Shown piece after piece: positions 34,899 to 45,676 of a stretch of 64,000 nt of DNA. Origin of the DNA: Pegoplata infirma. Lineage: Eukaryota > Arthropoda > Insecta > Diptera > Anthomyiidae. The notes under the pieces are model-generated. The model saw only the letters and a program-made list of their open reading frames with translations. It did not search any database and was not told where the DNA came from. The DNA is taken from assembly GCA_963921195.1 (NCBI GenBank), contig OY992537.1:50616313-50680312 (forward strand), given 5' to 3'. The position numbers and the translations under genes were made by a program. Within the stretch, counting starts at the first letter, position 1; the number at the start of each line of letters is the position of its first letter.

Positions 34899-35820
34899 AT
34901 TAGACTTGCAAAAGTAGTTTTGGTAAAAAAATTATTTATTTTCACGAAAAACAAAATTAAGTTAAAAAAAAATTTAATGAACCCAAAATTTTAGGTGAAA
35001 AAAAATGTTGATGAAAAAAAGTTTTTGATGAAAAGAAACATTTTTTGATGTAAAAAAAGTTGATGAAAAAAAATATAAAAACAACAAAATTTTTGGTGAA
35101 AAAAAATTGATAATAAAAAATTTAATGAAAAAAAATTGACGAAAAAAAAAATTTGATAAAAAAAAAATTAAAAAAAAAAAATTTTATAAAAAAAATTAAT
35201 GAAAAAAAAAATTGATGAAAAAAAAAAATTTGATGAAAAAAAATTTGATAAAAAAAAGTTTGATGAAAAAAAATTTCATGAAAAAAAAATTTTATGAAAA
35301 AAAAATTGATGAAAAAAAAATATGGAAAAAAAATTGATGAAATAAAAATTTGATGAAAAACGTAATGAACAAAAAAAAAATGATGAAAAAAAAATTTATG
35401 AAAAAAAAAAATTTGATAAAAAAAATGATGAAAAAAAATTTGATGAAAATAAAAGTTTAATGAAAAAAAAAAATTTATAAAAAAAAAAATTTGATGGAAA
35501 AAAAAATTTGATGGAAAAAAAATTTGATGGAAAAAAAAATTAATGAAAAAAAAAAGTTGATGAAAAAATTTTTTTTTGTTGAAAAATAATTATGTTACTT
35601 TTTATTTACCAGCTGGTGAAAAACGGTTTTATTCACCACGAGGTGAATTATTATCCAAGTTACAAACCCAAGTTATTAAAATTTTTGGTTGTAAGAAAAT
35701 GAAAATAGTAATTCTAGTTTTCTTTTTCGTTAATTGTTAGCTTATATAGTCAAACTGAGGTGGCGTCCTGCAACTTTTTTAAAATTAGACACCAGCCTAA
35801 ATACATTAGCATGTTAAAAG
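34899..35820 (+). repeat. Composite repeat: left end, array, right module
   Basis: Left-module tail, long GATGAAAA array (34975-35575) and right module (35580-35820) with frame PAGEKRFYSPRGELLSKLQT ending at a stop after FFFVNC. Confidence 0.8.
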
Positions 35821-35884
35821 TCGGTGAATAGTGAAAGAGTACTCCCAAACTCCCGAATCGAGCACATTATTAAAATTATATTAA

Positions 35885-36020
35885 AAGCTCACCAACTTCA
35901 AATGTATGTAAAAAAATCTAGCGTTGAACTAAATAAAGCCTTGAGGGTTTTATTATGGATTATTTAAACTTTCATTTGCTTTTCGTTTAATCCCATTCTG
36001 ATTTTGGTTGTTGCGCTGCG
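35885..36020 (+). repeat. Fragment of the CACAGTG foldback arm
   Basis: AACTTTCATTTGCTTTTCG and 'ATCCCATTCTGATTTTGG' match the right arm of the foldback at 40788-41366. Confidence 0.65.
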
Positions 36021-36668
36021 TAATTCGAAAAATATCAGCAGAATTTTAGTTGATCTTTTTCGAATAACAATTGATTTTTTTTTTTTCGAAAAACAACTAA
36101 AAAACATTATGAGCATATGAAAGTTTTTGCCTTTAAAAACTCTAGTGACATACTAAATTTAAAGTAACTTCTTTATAACTATAATTTTAATGTTATAAAA
36201 GGTCACTTGAGGGGGATAAAATAAGCATCTTTCACAACGCATCTACAAACTGTATGTGCTCCTGTTGATAAGAAACAATATTTTATATGTATCTACTACG
36301 AGTATATAAGGGCTCCTAAGTGAGTGGGTAAAAATGTAATAAAGTAAAACTGACTTTGATTTCATTTAGATAAAAAATAAACAAAAAATTTATTTTTTTC
36401 TATTTAAACTTTAACTTTTTGTGAAAAGCAATGTCCTGCTGAGTTTGAAAATGTATTAAAAATGTTGTTCTAGATTTTTTATATAGTTTTTTTGTCGTTT
36501 TATAATTAATTTTATTTTAATTTATTTGTTTATTTGTACAGTTTACGACAGTTCATGTACGTGACATTTTTCAATAAATAATTAAATAACAAAATACAAA
36601 TACTTAATAAAGGAAAAATTTAATTAAAAATTGATTTAAAATTGAAAAAAAAAAAATATACAAACTTA
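36021..36668. other. No recognisable feature
   Basis: AT-rich, no supported gene or repeat. Confidence 0.45.
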
Positions 36669-36927
36669 CAGGCCTATTCTCAGTTATGACTGGTTATGAC
36701 TAATTTTATTATTTTTAAACTTCATATTCCCTGTGTTTGTTGTAAACACAATCACAAAAAGTCTCAAAATTTAAAATTATTTGTCAATTTTGAGACGATG
36801 TGGGTAACAGGTCTTTATTTTTTTGAAATTTTCAAACAAAATTTGAATTTTTTTATGATTGTTTACAACAACCACATGGAAAAAATTGAGTTATGATTGA
36901 GTTATGACTTTTTTTGTGAATAGGCCC
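36669..36927. mobile_element. Foldback MITE, GGCCTATTC termini
   Basis: Ends GGCCTATTCTCAGTTATGAC and, inverted, GGCCTATTCAC...GTCATAAC. Inner arms TTTGTTGTAAACACAATCA and TGATTGTTTACAACAA pair. A partial copy is at 52580-52770. Confidence 0.75.
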
Positions 36928-37059
36928 CTTAATTTATACTAAAGGAAATACGTGACGTATGAGTGATATTTATTATAATGAAGTATTACTTGTACGTTTT
37001 TTTATACCCTTCACTCCACTGTGGAAGTTGGAGCCCAGCGGTTAAAAAAAATATATGTG

Positions 37060-37150
37060 GACAATCAATTAGTAGAGGTCTAAAAAACTGCTTAGGGAGT
37101 TCGGTTATCTCATATACTTTTCGAGATAGAGCCATTTTAAAAAGTTTTTG
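37060..37150. repeat. Fragment related to the shared foldback core
   Basis: TTTTCGAGATAGAGCCATTTT matches the end of the core seen at 56520-56550 and 57340-57360. Probably a third, truncated occurrence. Confidence 0.45.
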
Positions 37151-37364
37151 GTTGTAAATAGCACCAACACTTTTGACTCTAGATAAAAAGGTTCTTTCTA
37201 AATATGTTGATTATTTTTACTCCTTTGAAAGGTAACATCACGTAGATGAATTAAAAACAAAAATGAAGACTGAGGTGAACTAAATTGCCCGCCAGCCCCA
37301 TCCAAATTTGGCGAATTTTTAGCCTGAAAATCGAATTTAACCCACTGTGAAATAAAAAATGCCT

Positions 37365-38282
37365 GCAAATTTTGTACTCTTGCCCAAAACATTAAATCAG
37401 GATAATGTGTTGCTGAAGATTTGGATGCACTTGCCAAAGCAAAGTTTTTTTTAGAAAAAATAATGTTGTATTACTTTGCTATTCCCTGCAAAACGAATTG
37501 CAAAGTAACGAATGGAGTCGAGTACCCCATTAAAAAGCCAAAAGAGTTGTACATTTCGTAAGTGAGTGCAAAAATAAGTGCAAAAAAGTGTTTTTACATT
37601 TTGGAGAGTATAAAAGATTCGGTAACAAAGAATATAACACCCTCACTTGTTTTATGTACATTTGATAAACAAATGGAAAATTTTCATGCGAAAAGCTTAG
37701 ACTTGGTGAAAAAGTAGTTTTGGTAAAAAAAATGATTTTTTTCACGAAAAAAAAAAAATTGATAACAAAAAATTTGAATAAAAAAATTTGATGAAAAAAA
37801 CATGATAAAAAAAATTTATGAAAAATAAGTTTGATGAAAAAAAAAATTTATGAAAAGAAAACAAATTAATGAAAAAAAAATTTATGAAAAAAAAAATTAT
37901 GAAAAAAAAATTTTGATGAAAAAAAAATTTGATGAAAAAGAAAAAAATTGATAAAAAAGAAAAAAAATTGATGAAACAGAAAAAAATTGATAAAAAAAAA
38001 TAATGAAAAAAATTTTATGAAAAAAAATTTGATGAAAAAAAAATTTGATGGAAAAAAAATTGATGAAAAAAAATTGATAAAAAAAAAATTGATAAAAAAA
38101 AATGATGAAAAAAAAATATGAAAAAAAGAAATTATGTTACTTTTTATTCACCAGCTGGTGAAAAACGGTTTTATTCACCACGAGGTGAATTATTATCCAA
38201 GTTACACACCCAAGTTATTAAAATTTTTGGTTTTAAGAAAATGAAAATAGTAATTCTTATTTTCTTTTTCGTTAATTTTACA
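37365..38282 (+). repeat. Composite repeat, most complete plus copy
   Basis: Left module 37365-37750, GATGAAAA array 37750-38115, right module 38115-38282 (frame SPAGEKRFYSPRGELLSKLH continuing to FFFVN). It is the best reference copy for the family. The left module looks like a diverged mini-me end. Confidence 0.8.
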
Positions 38283-38485
38283 CTAAAAAAAAAATTAGTA
38301 ATTTTTCTTTTTCTTTTTTTATAAATGACAAAAAAACGAGTTTTTTACCCAAAATAAAATATTTCTAATCATAATTGTTAATTTTTTTTACGTTAAAAAT
38401 GTACTATCTTTTTAAAAAAAAGGCATTGTGGAGAGTATAGATTCGGCAAAGTCGAATTTAGCTTTTCTACTTGTTTTAATTTTAT
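38283..38485. mobile_element. mini-me end with TA-type foldback remnant
   Basis: CACTAAAAAAAAAATTAGTAA begins a block also found at 51410-51560 and, inverted, at 53140-53240. It ends with the mini-me tail 'GGAGAGTATAGATTCGGCAA' and TTTTCTACTTGTTTT. Confidence 0.6.
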
Positions 38486-38499
38486 ATGTTTGTCTATCC

Positions 38500-38740
38500 A
38501 CAAAAAAAAATCAGACGCGTGCTTTTCGTATTTTTCAAAAAAAATATCATTTGAGTATTAAATTTCATAAGAATTTTATAAGTTGCTTGTATTTTCTTGT
38601 TTCAACATAGCGAATGAGTATTAAATATTTGTGTTGAAACAAGAAAATACAAGTAAATTTCTAAACTATTATGAAATTCAAAATTCAAATGCGATTTTCT
38701 CGAAAAAAAAAAAAAAGAAAAACACGCGTCTAAAAAAAAA
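38500..38740. repeat. Foldback with GTATTTTCTTGTTTCAACA arms
   Basis: TTGTATTTTCTTGTTTCAAC pairs with GTTGAAACAAGAAAATACAA. The outer arms GACGCGTG...CACGCGTC also pair. Ends are A-rich and unresolved. Confidence 0.65.
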
Positions 38741-39399
38741 AATATTAAAAAATAAAAAAAAGTGTCCTGATTTTTGATAAATTGACTTTTTTAAAAAATG
38801 GGAAATTTCAAAACGGGATCTGAAAATTTTTCAAAATAAAAATTTTTAGTCGATAGCCCATAAAAAATAGAAAACAATGCAAATTTTTGAGATTATGGTG
38901 CATTCCATTTTAATTTTATAAATATTAAATCAAGGCAACTCGACACAAATTTTAGTATTTTTTCAATATTTAGCCATGCCTTAGCCTAGGTTTTGAAAAA
39001 TGTAAAAACCAAAAACGTAATTTTCTAAGTTTCTGTAGATACTTCTATATCAATACTTCAGAAATTCATGCGACAGATGTTTTTCTGTAGCGGGACATTT
39101 AGTTTGGAATGCATCTTATAAATATATTTTTTTTAATAATAATTCCTTCACTTAAAAAGTTATGTCATTAACTGTTTGTAGTTTATTTAAAAAGTTTTAC
39201 GTTGTATTGTTTTTTAAAGAAAAATCATTTGTTTAATGTTTAGTTTTTTAAATGATTATTTCTGTTCTTTATAGCAAAAATAACAACATAAAAAATTAAG
39301 ACTTTCATTAGCATTCAATTTTTAAAGTCATTTATTTTTGTTTTGTAAGTAAAAATATGGGATTCTTCTTTAATTTTTAATGACTTGTAAACGTTATTT
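38741..39399. other. No recognisable feature
   Basis: AT-rich; nothing supportable. Confidence 0.4.
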
Positions 39400-40560
39400 T
39401 TTTTTTTTTTTTTTTGTTGTTGGAATTTTTTAAAGAAAAATCATTAGTTTTTACCTACTTGTGTGGGTTCTTTTTTTGTAGCGGCGCTTAAGTCAAAATT
39501 TAAAAATTAAGATCTATAAATGTTTTTGCACTGCATCGTTTACCTATACTTTACAGAAAAAAATTACGTTTTTACTTTTGTTTTGCTTTCAATATTCGCA
39601 CAGCTGTAAGCTTTCAAATATAAATTTTCTGCAGCAAGTGTATTAAAGGAATTTGGGGCCTTATTACTCAGTGAGTTTTTCTTGACACTTTTAAGTCAAT
39701 TGTTTATACATTTTGAGCCAAAAAGTTTTAATTGAAAGTAAAAGGTATGTTTTAACTAAAAAATAAATGATAAATAAATTTTGGGTTATTTTTGTTGTGA
39801 CTTTTCAGTATGGCGTGCTGGTTCGCGCAAGTTGCTCGGTTTTTTAGGGTCCATCTGCCTGTCCAAATAAACAGTATAAACGCGATACAGACCACAATTT
39901 TCAATCGATTTGGCTAAAATTTGAAATTTAAGATTTTTTATCGAAAGAACAAAACCTATCAAATTTTTGACAAAATCGGTCCATGTTATCCCATAGCCCC
40001 CATGCTAATTTCCCCTTCCAGTTTTACTTAAAAATCCCTAACAATAGTATTTTAACAAATATCCTCTTGAAATTCGATTGTTAAATGTTTTTTGTAGCCA
40101 TAAATAATCACTCTAAATTTTAACGGAATCGGAACATTTTAACTTCTAGTTCTCATACAGACCACACTCCCGATATTCACATAAATTTCCCAAAATACAT
40201 AAAAACACTGAAATAAATAAATATGGTTAAAAATTAAATTCTCTATAAGTTTTATAATCACAAATATACGTTGGGCTTTATTATTTTACATTTCCGAATT
40301 AAGCGCCGCTAGATTTGGTGTTTCGGCCACTGTGCGATGGTTAGAGTGTCTGGCCAGAATGCAGTTGATTGCAGGGTCGATTCCCCAAATTTTTATTTAA
40401 AATTTTTGTTAAATATAATTCAATAGAAAAATTGTAACAATAACCTACGAAATCATAAATTTTAAATGTTTTCGTATGTAATTTTTTTGAATTTGTTGGT
40501 AAAAATAACACACTAATCATTAATTTTTAGTGTTTTTGTAGGTTATTTTTTGTGTGCAAG
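39400..40560 (+). mobile_element. tRNA-containing repeat, copy B (interrupted)
   Basis: Plus-strand copy of 21930-22262: 'TCATTAGTTTTTACCTACTT', tRNA-like segment 40325-40388 with B box GGGTCGATTCCCC, then 'CATTAATTTTTAGTG' and TTTTTGTAGGTTATTTTT. It is split at 39480/40310 by a TA-flanked element. Confidence 0.7.
39481..40309. mobile_element. TA-flanked element, GCGGCGCTTAA termini
   Basis: Ends GCGGCGCTTAAG/AATTAAGCGCCGC with TA on both sides (39479-39480, 40310-40311). The interior carries a type B mini-me fragment (about 39840-40270) with the 'GTAT AAACGCGATACAG' phrase. No transposase. Confidence 0.75.
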
Positions 40561-40787
40561 GTTTAAAAAATATTTTTAAACAATTTTGGAGAGATTTTGT
40601 GAATATCGGGAATATGGTTGTATACAACCTAGAATTAATATGGTCCGGTTCCGTTCAAATTTGAAATGATTTTTTAAAATTACTATTTAGGGGTCAAATT
40701 AAAAAAAGATGTTTCGAATTTCATTTTGCTTCAGCCTTTGATAAAGAAAAGCGTAATTATTAAATAAAGGCAAAATTCATTGATAAC

Positions 40788-41358
40788 ACAGTGCAACAGC
40801 CAAAATCGCAATGGGATGAAACGAAAAGCAAATAAAAGGCAAATAAATTCCATAACAAAACCATTAAGGCTTTTTTTATCTCAGCGCGAGATTTTTTAAA
40901 CGCATTTGAAGTTGGTGAACTTTTATTTTGATTATAATAAAATTCCTTGAAAACTGTATAAGACGTATGCTTAATTTTGTAATTGCCTTTTAATAACAAT
41001 CATACGCAACGGTGCACAGTTGATTATTTTAAATAATTTGGCTGTTCAGTAAGTAGGTACTGGACCGATTGCAGCGAAATTCTTACCGGCTATAACTGAA
41101 GTACTTTCGAGCTAAATTGTTGGACTCTGGGACACACATGTCCACTAAGGGCACCACCAAGGGTCCCTAAAGCAGGGCATGTTTAGTTAAACATAAACTT
41201 TACATTCTTTAAAATCACGAACTTTAAATGCGTGTAAAAAGAATCTAGCGCTGAACTTAAAAAAAAACTTTGACGGTTTTGTTATTTAAAATGTCAACTT
41301 TCATTTGCTTTTGGTTTCATCCCATTCCGATTCGGAAAGTTCAATTTTGTATCACTGT
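40788..41358. mobile_element. Foldback, CACAGTG termini (host of the nest)
   Basis: Left arm CACAGTGCAACAGCCAAAAT, then 'CAATGGGATGAAACGAAAAG'. The right arm has CTTTTGGTTTCATCCCATT and CACTGTG near 41354. A nested element is inserted at its right tip (41367) and the flank resumes at 45669. Arm fragments occur at 35885-36020 and 44350-44530. Confidence 0.7.
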
Positions 41359-41490
41359 GTAATTACTAGAGTTGTCAGCCGATTAAGAATAATTCGATTA
41401 ATCGATCAAACAAAACCAAACTCTTGTTCGATTAATTTAAAAATTACGATTTTCGAATAACGAATAAATCGATTAATTTATGACAAATAA

Positions 41491-42708
41491 CACTGCGGAA
41501 CACTAAAAAATAAACAAGAGTTACGACCATCATTTCAATATATTTCGGACATGCTGAATCGAATGGCGTACTCCGTTTTTCGATGTATGGTACAGTTTTC
41601 TTGTAAAATGTCATTAAAGATTGGCTGATTTTCAGCTGCTTTTTTAACAAAAAAAATTCCAAAGCTAATGATTTTTAAATTTTATGGCATGGAAAACAAT
41701 GATATAACTTGTAGCAATATTTCTAATATAAATTTGGTTTAAAGCTTTTAATCTTAACCCCTTTAATTCGCGGATTTCTTAATTTTTTTAAGTTTTCGCG
41801 AAATTAACCGCTAAATTTGTCTCTGATAAAAAACTTGCATTTTGTGGATCATAAAGGCGTCCATGACACTACGAATAGTGGACAAAAAACATCTATGTTA
41901 TATGGACCATCATGAAGAAAATCGCGAAAAACCGTTTTTTTGTATATGGCAGCATCACTTTAGGAGATGATTTGAGGCTTCATCTTTTAGTATATAATGT
42001 GGGAACCTTAAACAATGAACTGACCCAAAATTTGTCCAAAAAAGTTTTCATTTGCAAAAGTTATCTTAACAAAAACTATAATTATTGTATCGCAAACACT
42101 GAAATAACAGTTTTTGTTAAGATAACTTTTGCAAATGAAAACTTTTTTGGACAAATTTTGGGTCAGTTCATTGTTTAAGGTTCCCACATTATATACTAAA
42201 AGATGAAGCATCAAATCATCTCCTAAAGTGATGCTGCCATATACAAAAAAACGGTTTTTCGCGATTTTCTTCATGATGGTCCATATAACATAGATGTTTT
42301 TTGTCCACTATTCGTAGTGTCATGGACGCCTTTATGATCCACAAAATGCAAGTTTTTTATCAGAGACCAATTAAGCGGTTAATTTCGCGAAAACTTTAAA
42401 AAATTAAGAAATCCGCGAATTAAAGGGGTTAAGATGAAAAGCTTTAAACCAAATTTATATTAGAAATATTGCTACAAGTTATATCTTTGTTTTCCATGCC
42501 ATAAAGTTTAAAAATCATTAGCTTTGGAATTTTTTTTGTTAAAAAAGCAGCTGAAAATCAGCCAATCTTTAATGACATTTTACAAGAAAACTGTACCATA
42601 CATCGAAAAACGGAGTACGCCATTCGATTCAGCATGTCCGCAATATATTGAAATGATGGTCGTACCTCTTGTTTTCTAAAATAGTGGTTAGTTTTGTCAC
42701 GCAGTGTA
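41491..42708. mobile_element. 1.2-kb near-perfect palindrome, CACTGCG ends
   Basis: Arms of about 600 bp converge on a short centre near 42093, so the same 88-codon frame appears on both strands (41912-42178 plus, 42008-42274 minus). Ends CACTGCGGAAC/CACGCAGTG, flanked by TAA on both sides. A 3-bp TWA-type duplication suggests a PIF/Harbinger-like element (inference). The peptide has no recognisable domain and is explained by the symmetry. Confidence 0.75.
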
Positions 42709-42734
42709 ATCGAACAATTATTTTTTTAAACCCT

Positions 42735-42984
42735 TTAACTACAGTATCGAAATATCGGTCTAGAACCCCATAAAGCAAATATGTCCGATGTCCGTTTGTC
42801 CGTCCGTCTGTAAAGGAACGATACAGTCCAAAATAAAAGAGCTATACTCCTGAAGTTAAGCACGTTTATGTCTCCTGGTCATAGGCGGGTTAAGTTTCGA
42901 GACAAAATCGGACGAGGGGAAAAATGTTCCCCCTTAAAAAACAAAAGCACCACCAGAAAAACAATATTTTTTTAAAACTTTTTT
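42735..42984. mobile_element. mini-me copy (outer), truncated
   Basis: CGAAATATCGGTCTAGAACC, a GTCY tract (42782-42812), then 'CAAAATCGGACGAGGGGAAA' to 42984, where another mini-me begins. Confidence 0.75.
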
Positions 42985-43682
42985 ATACCCTCCAACTACA
43001 GTATGGGGGTATACTCACTTTGTCATTCCGTTTGTAACGCATCGAAATATCGGTCGGGGACCCCATAAAGTATATATATTATTGATCTATGATCGATTCT
43101 AAGACTTTTCTAGAATGTCCGTATGTCCGTCCGTCCGTCCGTCCGTCCGTCCGTCTGTATAAGACACGATGCAGTCCAAACTAAAAGAGATAGAATCGTT
43201 AAGTTTGGCAGGAATATGTATTTTGGTCCTAGGCAGTTTAAGTTCGTAAATGGGCAAAATCGGACCAGGGGGAAAAAAGTTCCCCCTTGAAGAACTTAAC
43301 TAACCTCTGAAAAACGCCAAATTTTCACAAGTTTTTTGGTATTTTTGTTAAGCAAATAAAACAATTTGATGTCAGAAAAAGTTCAAGGCCCTGCACTTGG
43401 ACTTAGGAAATAAAAAAAAAAATTTTCCCGCCCCCCTTTTGTGGACGTGGATATTAAAAATAGGGCTGTCAATCCCGAAATCCCGAATCCCGAAATCCCG
43501 GGATTTTGGTCATAAAATAAATCCCGAATCCCGGGATTTTTAAGCTCAAATCCCGGGATTTTTGAAATATTAAAAATGTATGAGAATTTTTTTTAAAAAT
43601 ACAAATTTTTTCAATTATTGTTACATTTACATAAACAAATTAAAACTAAAACTTTTTTTAATTTATAAGGTAGCTGGCCACG

Positions 43683-43757
43683 AATTTGGCTGAGCTGAGA
43701 ATGCTACCCAGGCTTGCTGAATAATAGTCCAACGCACTAACCTTTAAGCCACTTTGA
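43683..43757 (-). other. tRNA-like remnant
   Basis: The minus strand reads GTGGCTTAAAGGTTAGTGCG, then TTGGACTATTATTCAGCAAG, in line with the tRNA-like sequence at 1061-1133. The B box is destroyed. Confidence 0.55.
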
Positions 43758-43815
43758 CCAAAGTTTGCAGGTTTTGACGAAAATTTTCTAAAAAACCGAA
43801 ACTTTGATCGTAGAG

Positions 43816-44141
43816 CAATGGTTCCCAACCTTTGATTCTCGCCCCATTGGGGGGCAATTTGAAGGTTCCAGGGAGGCAACGAGCAAGATTTTTTTAGTCA
43901 AATTAATTACAAAAACTATTTTTTTACCTTAATTGACTACAAAAATTTGTTAATTGTTAAAATTTTTACTAAAAACTTAGATTAAATTCTTATTTTACAA
44001 AAACTTTGCTAAACCAGCAGTAATTTTTCATTAAAAACAAAAATTAGAAAAATTAACAAATTTTTCATGAGTGTAGGGGGGACAAGGCAATTTTTTTAAC
44101 TTAAAAGTGGGGCGTGGCATGAAAAAGGTTGGGAACCATTG
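43816..44141. mobile_element. 326-bp hAT MITE, CAATGGTTCCCAACCTTT ends
   Basis: Flanked by the perfect 8-bp duplication TCGTAGAG (43808-43815, 44142-44149). The terminus resembles the CAGTGGTTCCCAACC type common among hAT elements. The inner part is a hairpin around GGGGGG/CCCC-type arms. Confidence 0.9.
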
Positions 44142-44349
44142 TCGTAGAGCGACTAGGGCAAATTTAATCCGATTGACCTCAAATTTGTACAACATATGTT
44201 TCAGGCGTAGGAGAATAAAAATTTTCCCGAACGTTCAAAATTGGAAGAAAAACTTTTTTATACAAAAAAATGCAAGTCTAATGTATAATATTATTACTTT
44301 TCTCCTTTAAATGTGTTTTATTATTTTAAATTTTCTTTAAATTAGTTTT

Positions 44350-44530
44350 AAAATTATACAGTGCAAGAACCAAAATCGGAATGGGATGAAACCAAAAGCA
44401 AATAAAAGTTGTCATTTTCCATAACAAACCCCTCAAGGCTTTTTTAGTTCCTTGCTAAATATTTAATAATAATAATTACTTGGAAACTGTATAAGTGGCG
44501 TATACTTAATTTTTGAATTGCCTTTAAATA
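44350..44530 (+). repeat. Fragment of the CACAGTG foldback left arm
   Basis: 'CAAAATCGGAATGGGATGAA', 'CAAAAGCAAATAAAAG' and 'GAAACTGTATAAG' match 40790-41000. Confidence 0.7.
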
Positions 44531-44564
44531 ACAATCAGAATAATTAGAAATATTTTTTTAAGAA

Positions 44565-44669
44565 TTCCGTTGTAGCGAAATCGACCCAAGGGGTTTCGTG
44601 GGAATCAAACCCACAACTTACTGCTTAATAGGCTAGCATGCTACCAACTAACCCACAGTAGCCCCCTTA
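44565..44669 (-). mobile_element. SINE copy (minus strand)
   Basis: The minus strand has GTTAGTTGGTAGCATGCTAG, B box GTGGGTTTGATTCCCAC, and the shared body 'CCTTGGGTCGATTTCGCTAC'. Same family as 23264-23481. Target duplications are not clear. Confidence 0.75.
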
Positions 44670-45097
44670 ATATGCACAATAAAATTGAAACATAAAGAGT
44701 CTACTATTTTTTTACTTTTATAATCAAAGAAATTTAATCCCAAAAAATCCCGGAATCCCGAAAATCCCGGGATCCCGAAAAATCCCGTGATCCCGAAAAA
44801 TCCCGGGATCCCGGGATTTCGATTTTCAAATCCCGAATCCCGGGATTTGAAAAAACCGATCCCGTTTGACAGCCCTAATTAAAAATGTTTTTAAATAATG
44901 ATAAAATTGTATTACTTAAGCTCAAAAAGCATAATAAATGAATTTTTAAACATTTACCGCATTGGGTTATTGTCCCCCGATGACCCCTACTGACCCCCCC
45001 CCCCCCCCAAAAAAAACGCCCCTGCATTTTTTTAATTTTTTTTATATGTTGGAGGGTATTATAGATTCGGCACAGCCGAATTTAACACTTCCACTTG

Positions 45098-45350
45098 TTC
45101 TACTTATATTTGTTTAACAAATGAAATATTTTTGTCTCATATGAAGTTCCTTGACCTACATTTGGACCAAGATGATTAAATGATATATAACAAAATCGGA
45201 CGAGGGGAAAAATGTTCCCCCTTAAAAAACAAAAGCACCACCAGAAAAACAATATTTTTTAAAACTTTTTTCTACTTATATTTGTTTAACAAATGAAATA
45301 TTTTTATCTCATATGAAGTTCCTTGACCTACATTTGGACCAAGATGATTA
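45098..45350 (+). repeat. 172-bp duplication of mini-me sequence
   Basis: TTCTACTTATATTTGTTTAA... to GACCAAGATGATTAAA occurs at 45098 and again at about 45270. The spacer (45190-45268) repeats 42904-42983 almost exactly, ending 'AACAATATTTTTTAAAACTT'. Confidence 0.8.
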
Positions 45351-45676
45351 AATTATATTTTTCGGCCCGCCCACTTTTAAGGGTGTGGTTATAAAAAATA
45401 ATGACAAAAGTGTTTTTTAGGCGTAAATATCGCAATAAATGAGTTTGTAAACATTTATGTGAAGAGCGAAAATGTGTCCTCCCGCCGAATTCTCCCAAAT
45501 TAAAAACTTTAAACTTAATAAAAATATTTTTTTATAACCAATTTTTTTATTCGTTATTTTCATCGATTAATCGAATAATTTTTTAGATTTAGTCGTTTGA
45601 TCGAACGAACAAAAACAATTATTTGAATTATTCGAACAAAGTTTAAAGTCGAATAATTGACAACTCCAGTAATTAC

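Larger units (their letters stand above)
43461..44877. mobile_element. hAT-like foldback with ATCCCGGGATT words
   Basis: Termini TAGGGCTGTCAA/TTGACAGCCCTA with the 8-bp duplication ATTAAAAA (43453-43460, 44878-44885). Both subterminal zones are tandem ATCCCGGGATT (43472-43565, 44735-44865). The interior contains a 326-bp hAT MITE, a tRNA-like remnant, a SINE copy and an arm of the CACAGTG foldback. No transposase. Confidence 0.9.
42985..45102. mobile_element. mini-me copy (inner) carrying a nested hAT-like element
   Basis: Starts TATACCCTCCAACTACAGTA, with a GTCY run of eight (43121-43158), internal phrase 'TTCGTAAATGGGCAAAATCG', and end 'GTTGGAGGGTATTATAGATT' + CACTTCCACTTGTTC. It is interrupted by 43461-44877. 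Confidence 0.8.
41367..45668. mobile_element. hAT-like foldback with CGATTAATCG words
   Basis: Termini TAGAGTTGTCA and TGACAACTCCA, flanked by GTAATTAC on both sides (41359-41366, 45669-45676). Word zones of TTCGATTAATCG/CGAATAA lie at both ends (41385-41480, 45555-45655). After removing nested elements only a few hundred bases belong to it. Confidence 0.8.

Noticed and set aside
41912..42274. 88-codon protein encoded on both strands
   Set aside because: Explained by the near-perfect palindrome; no recognisable domain.
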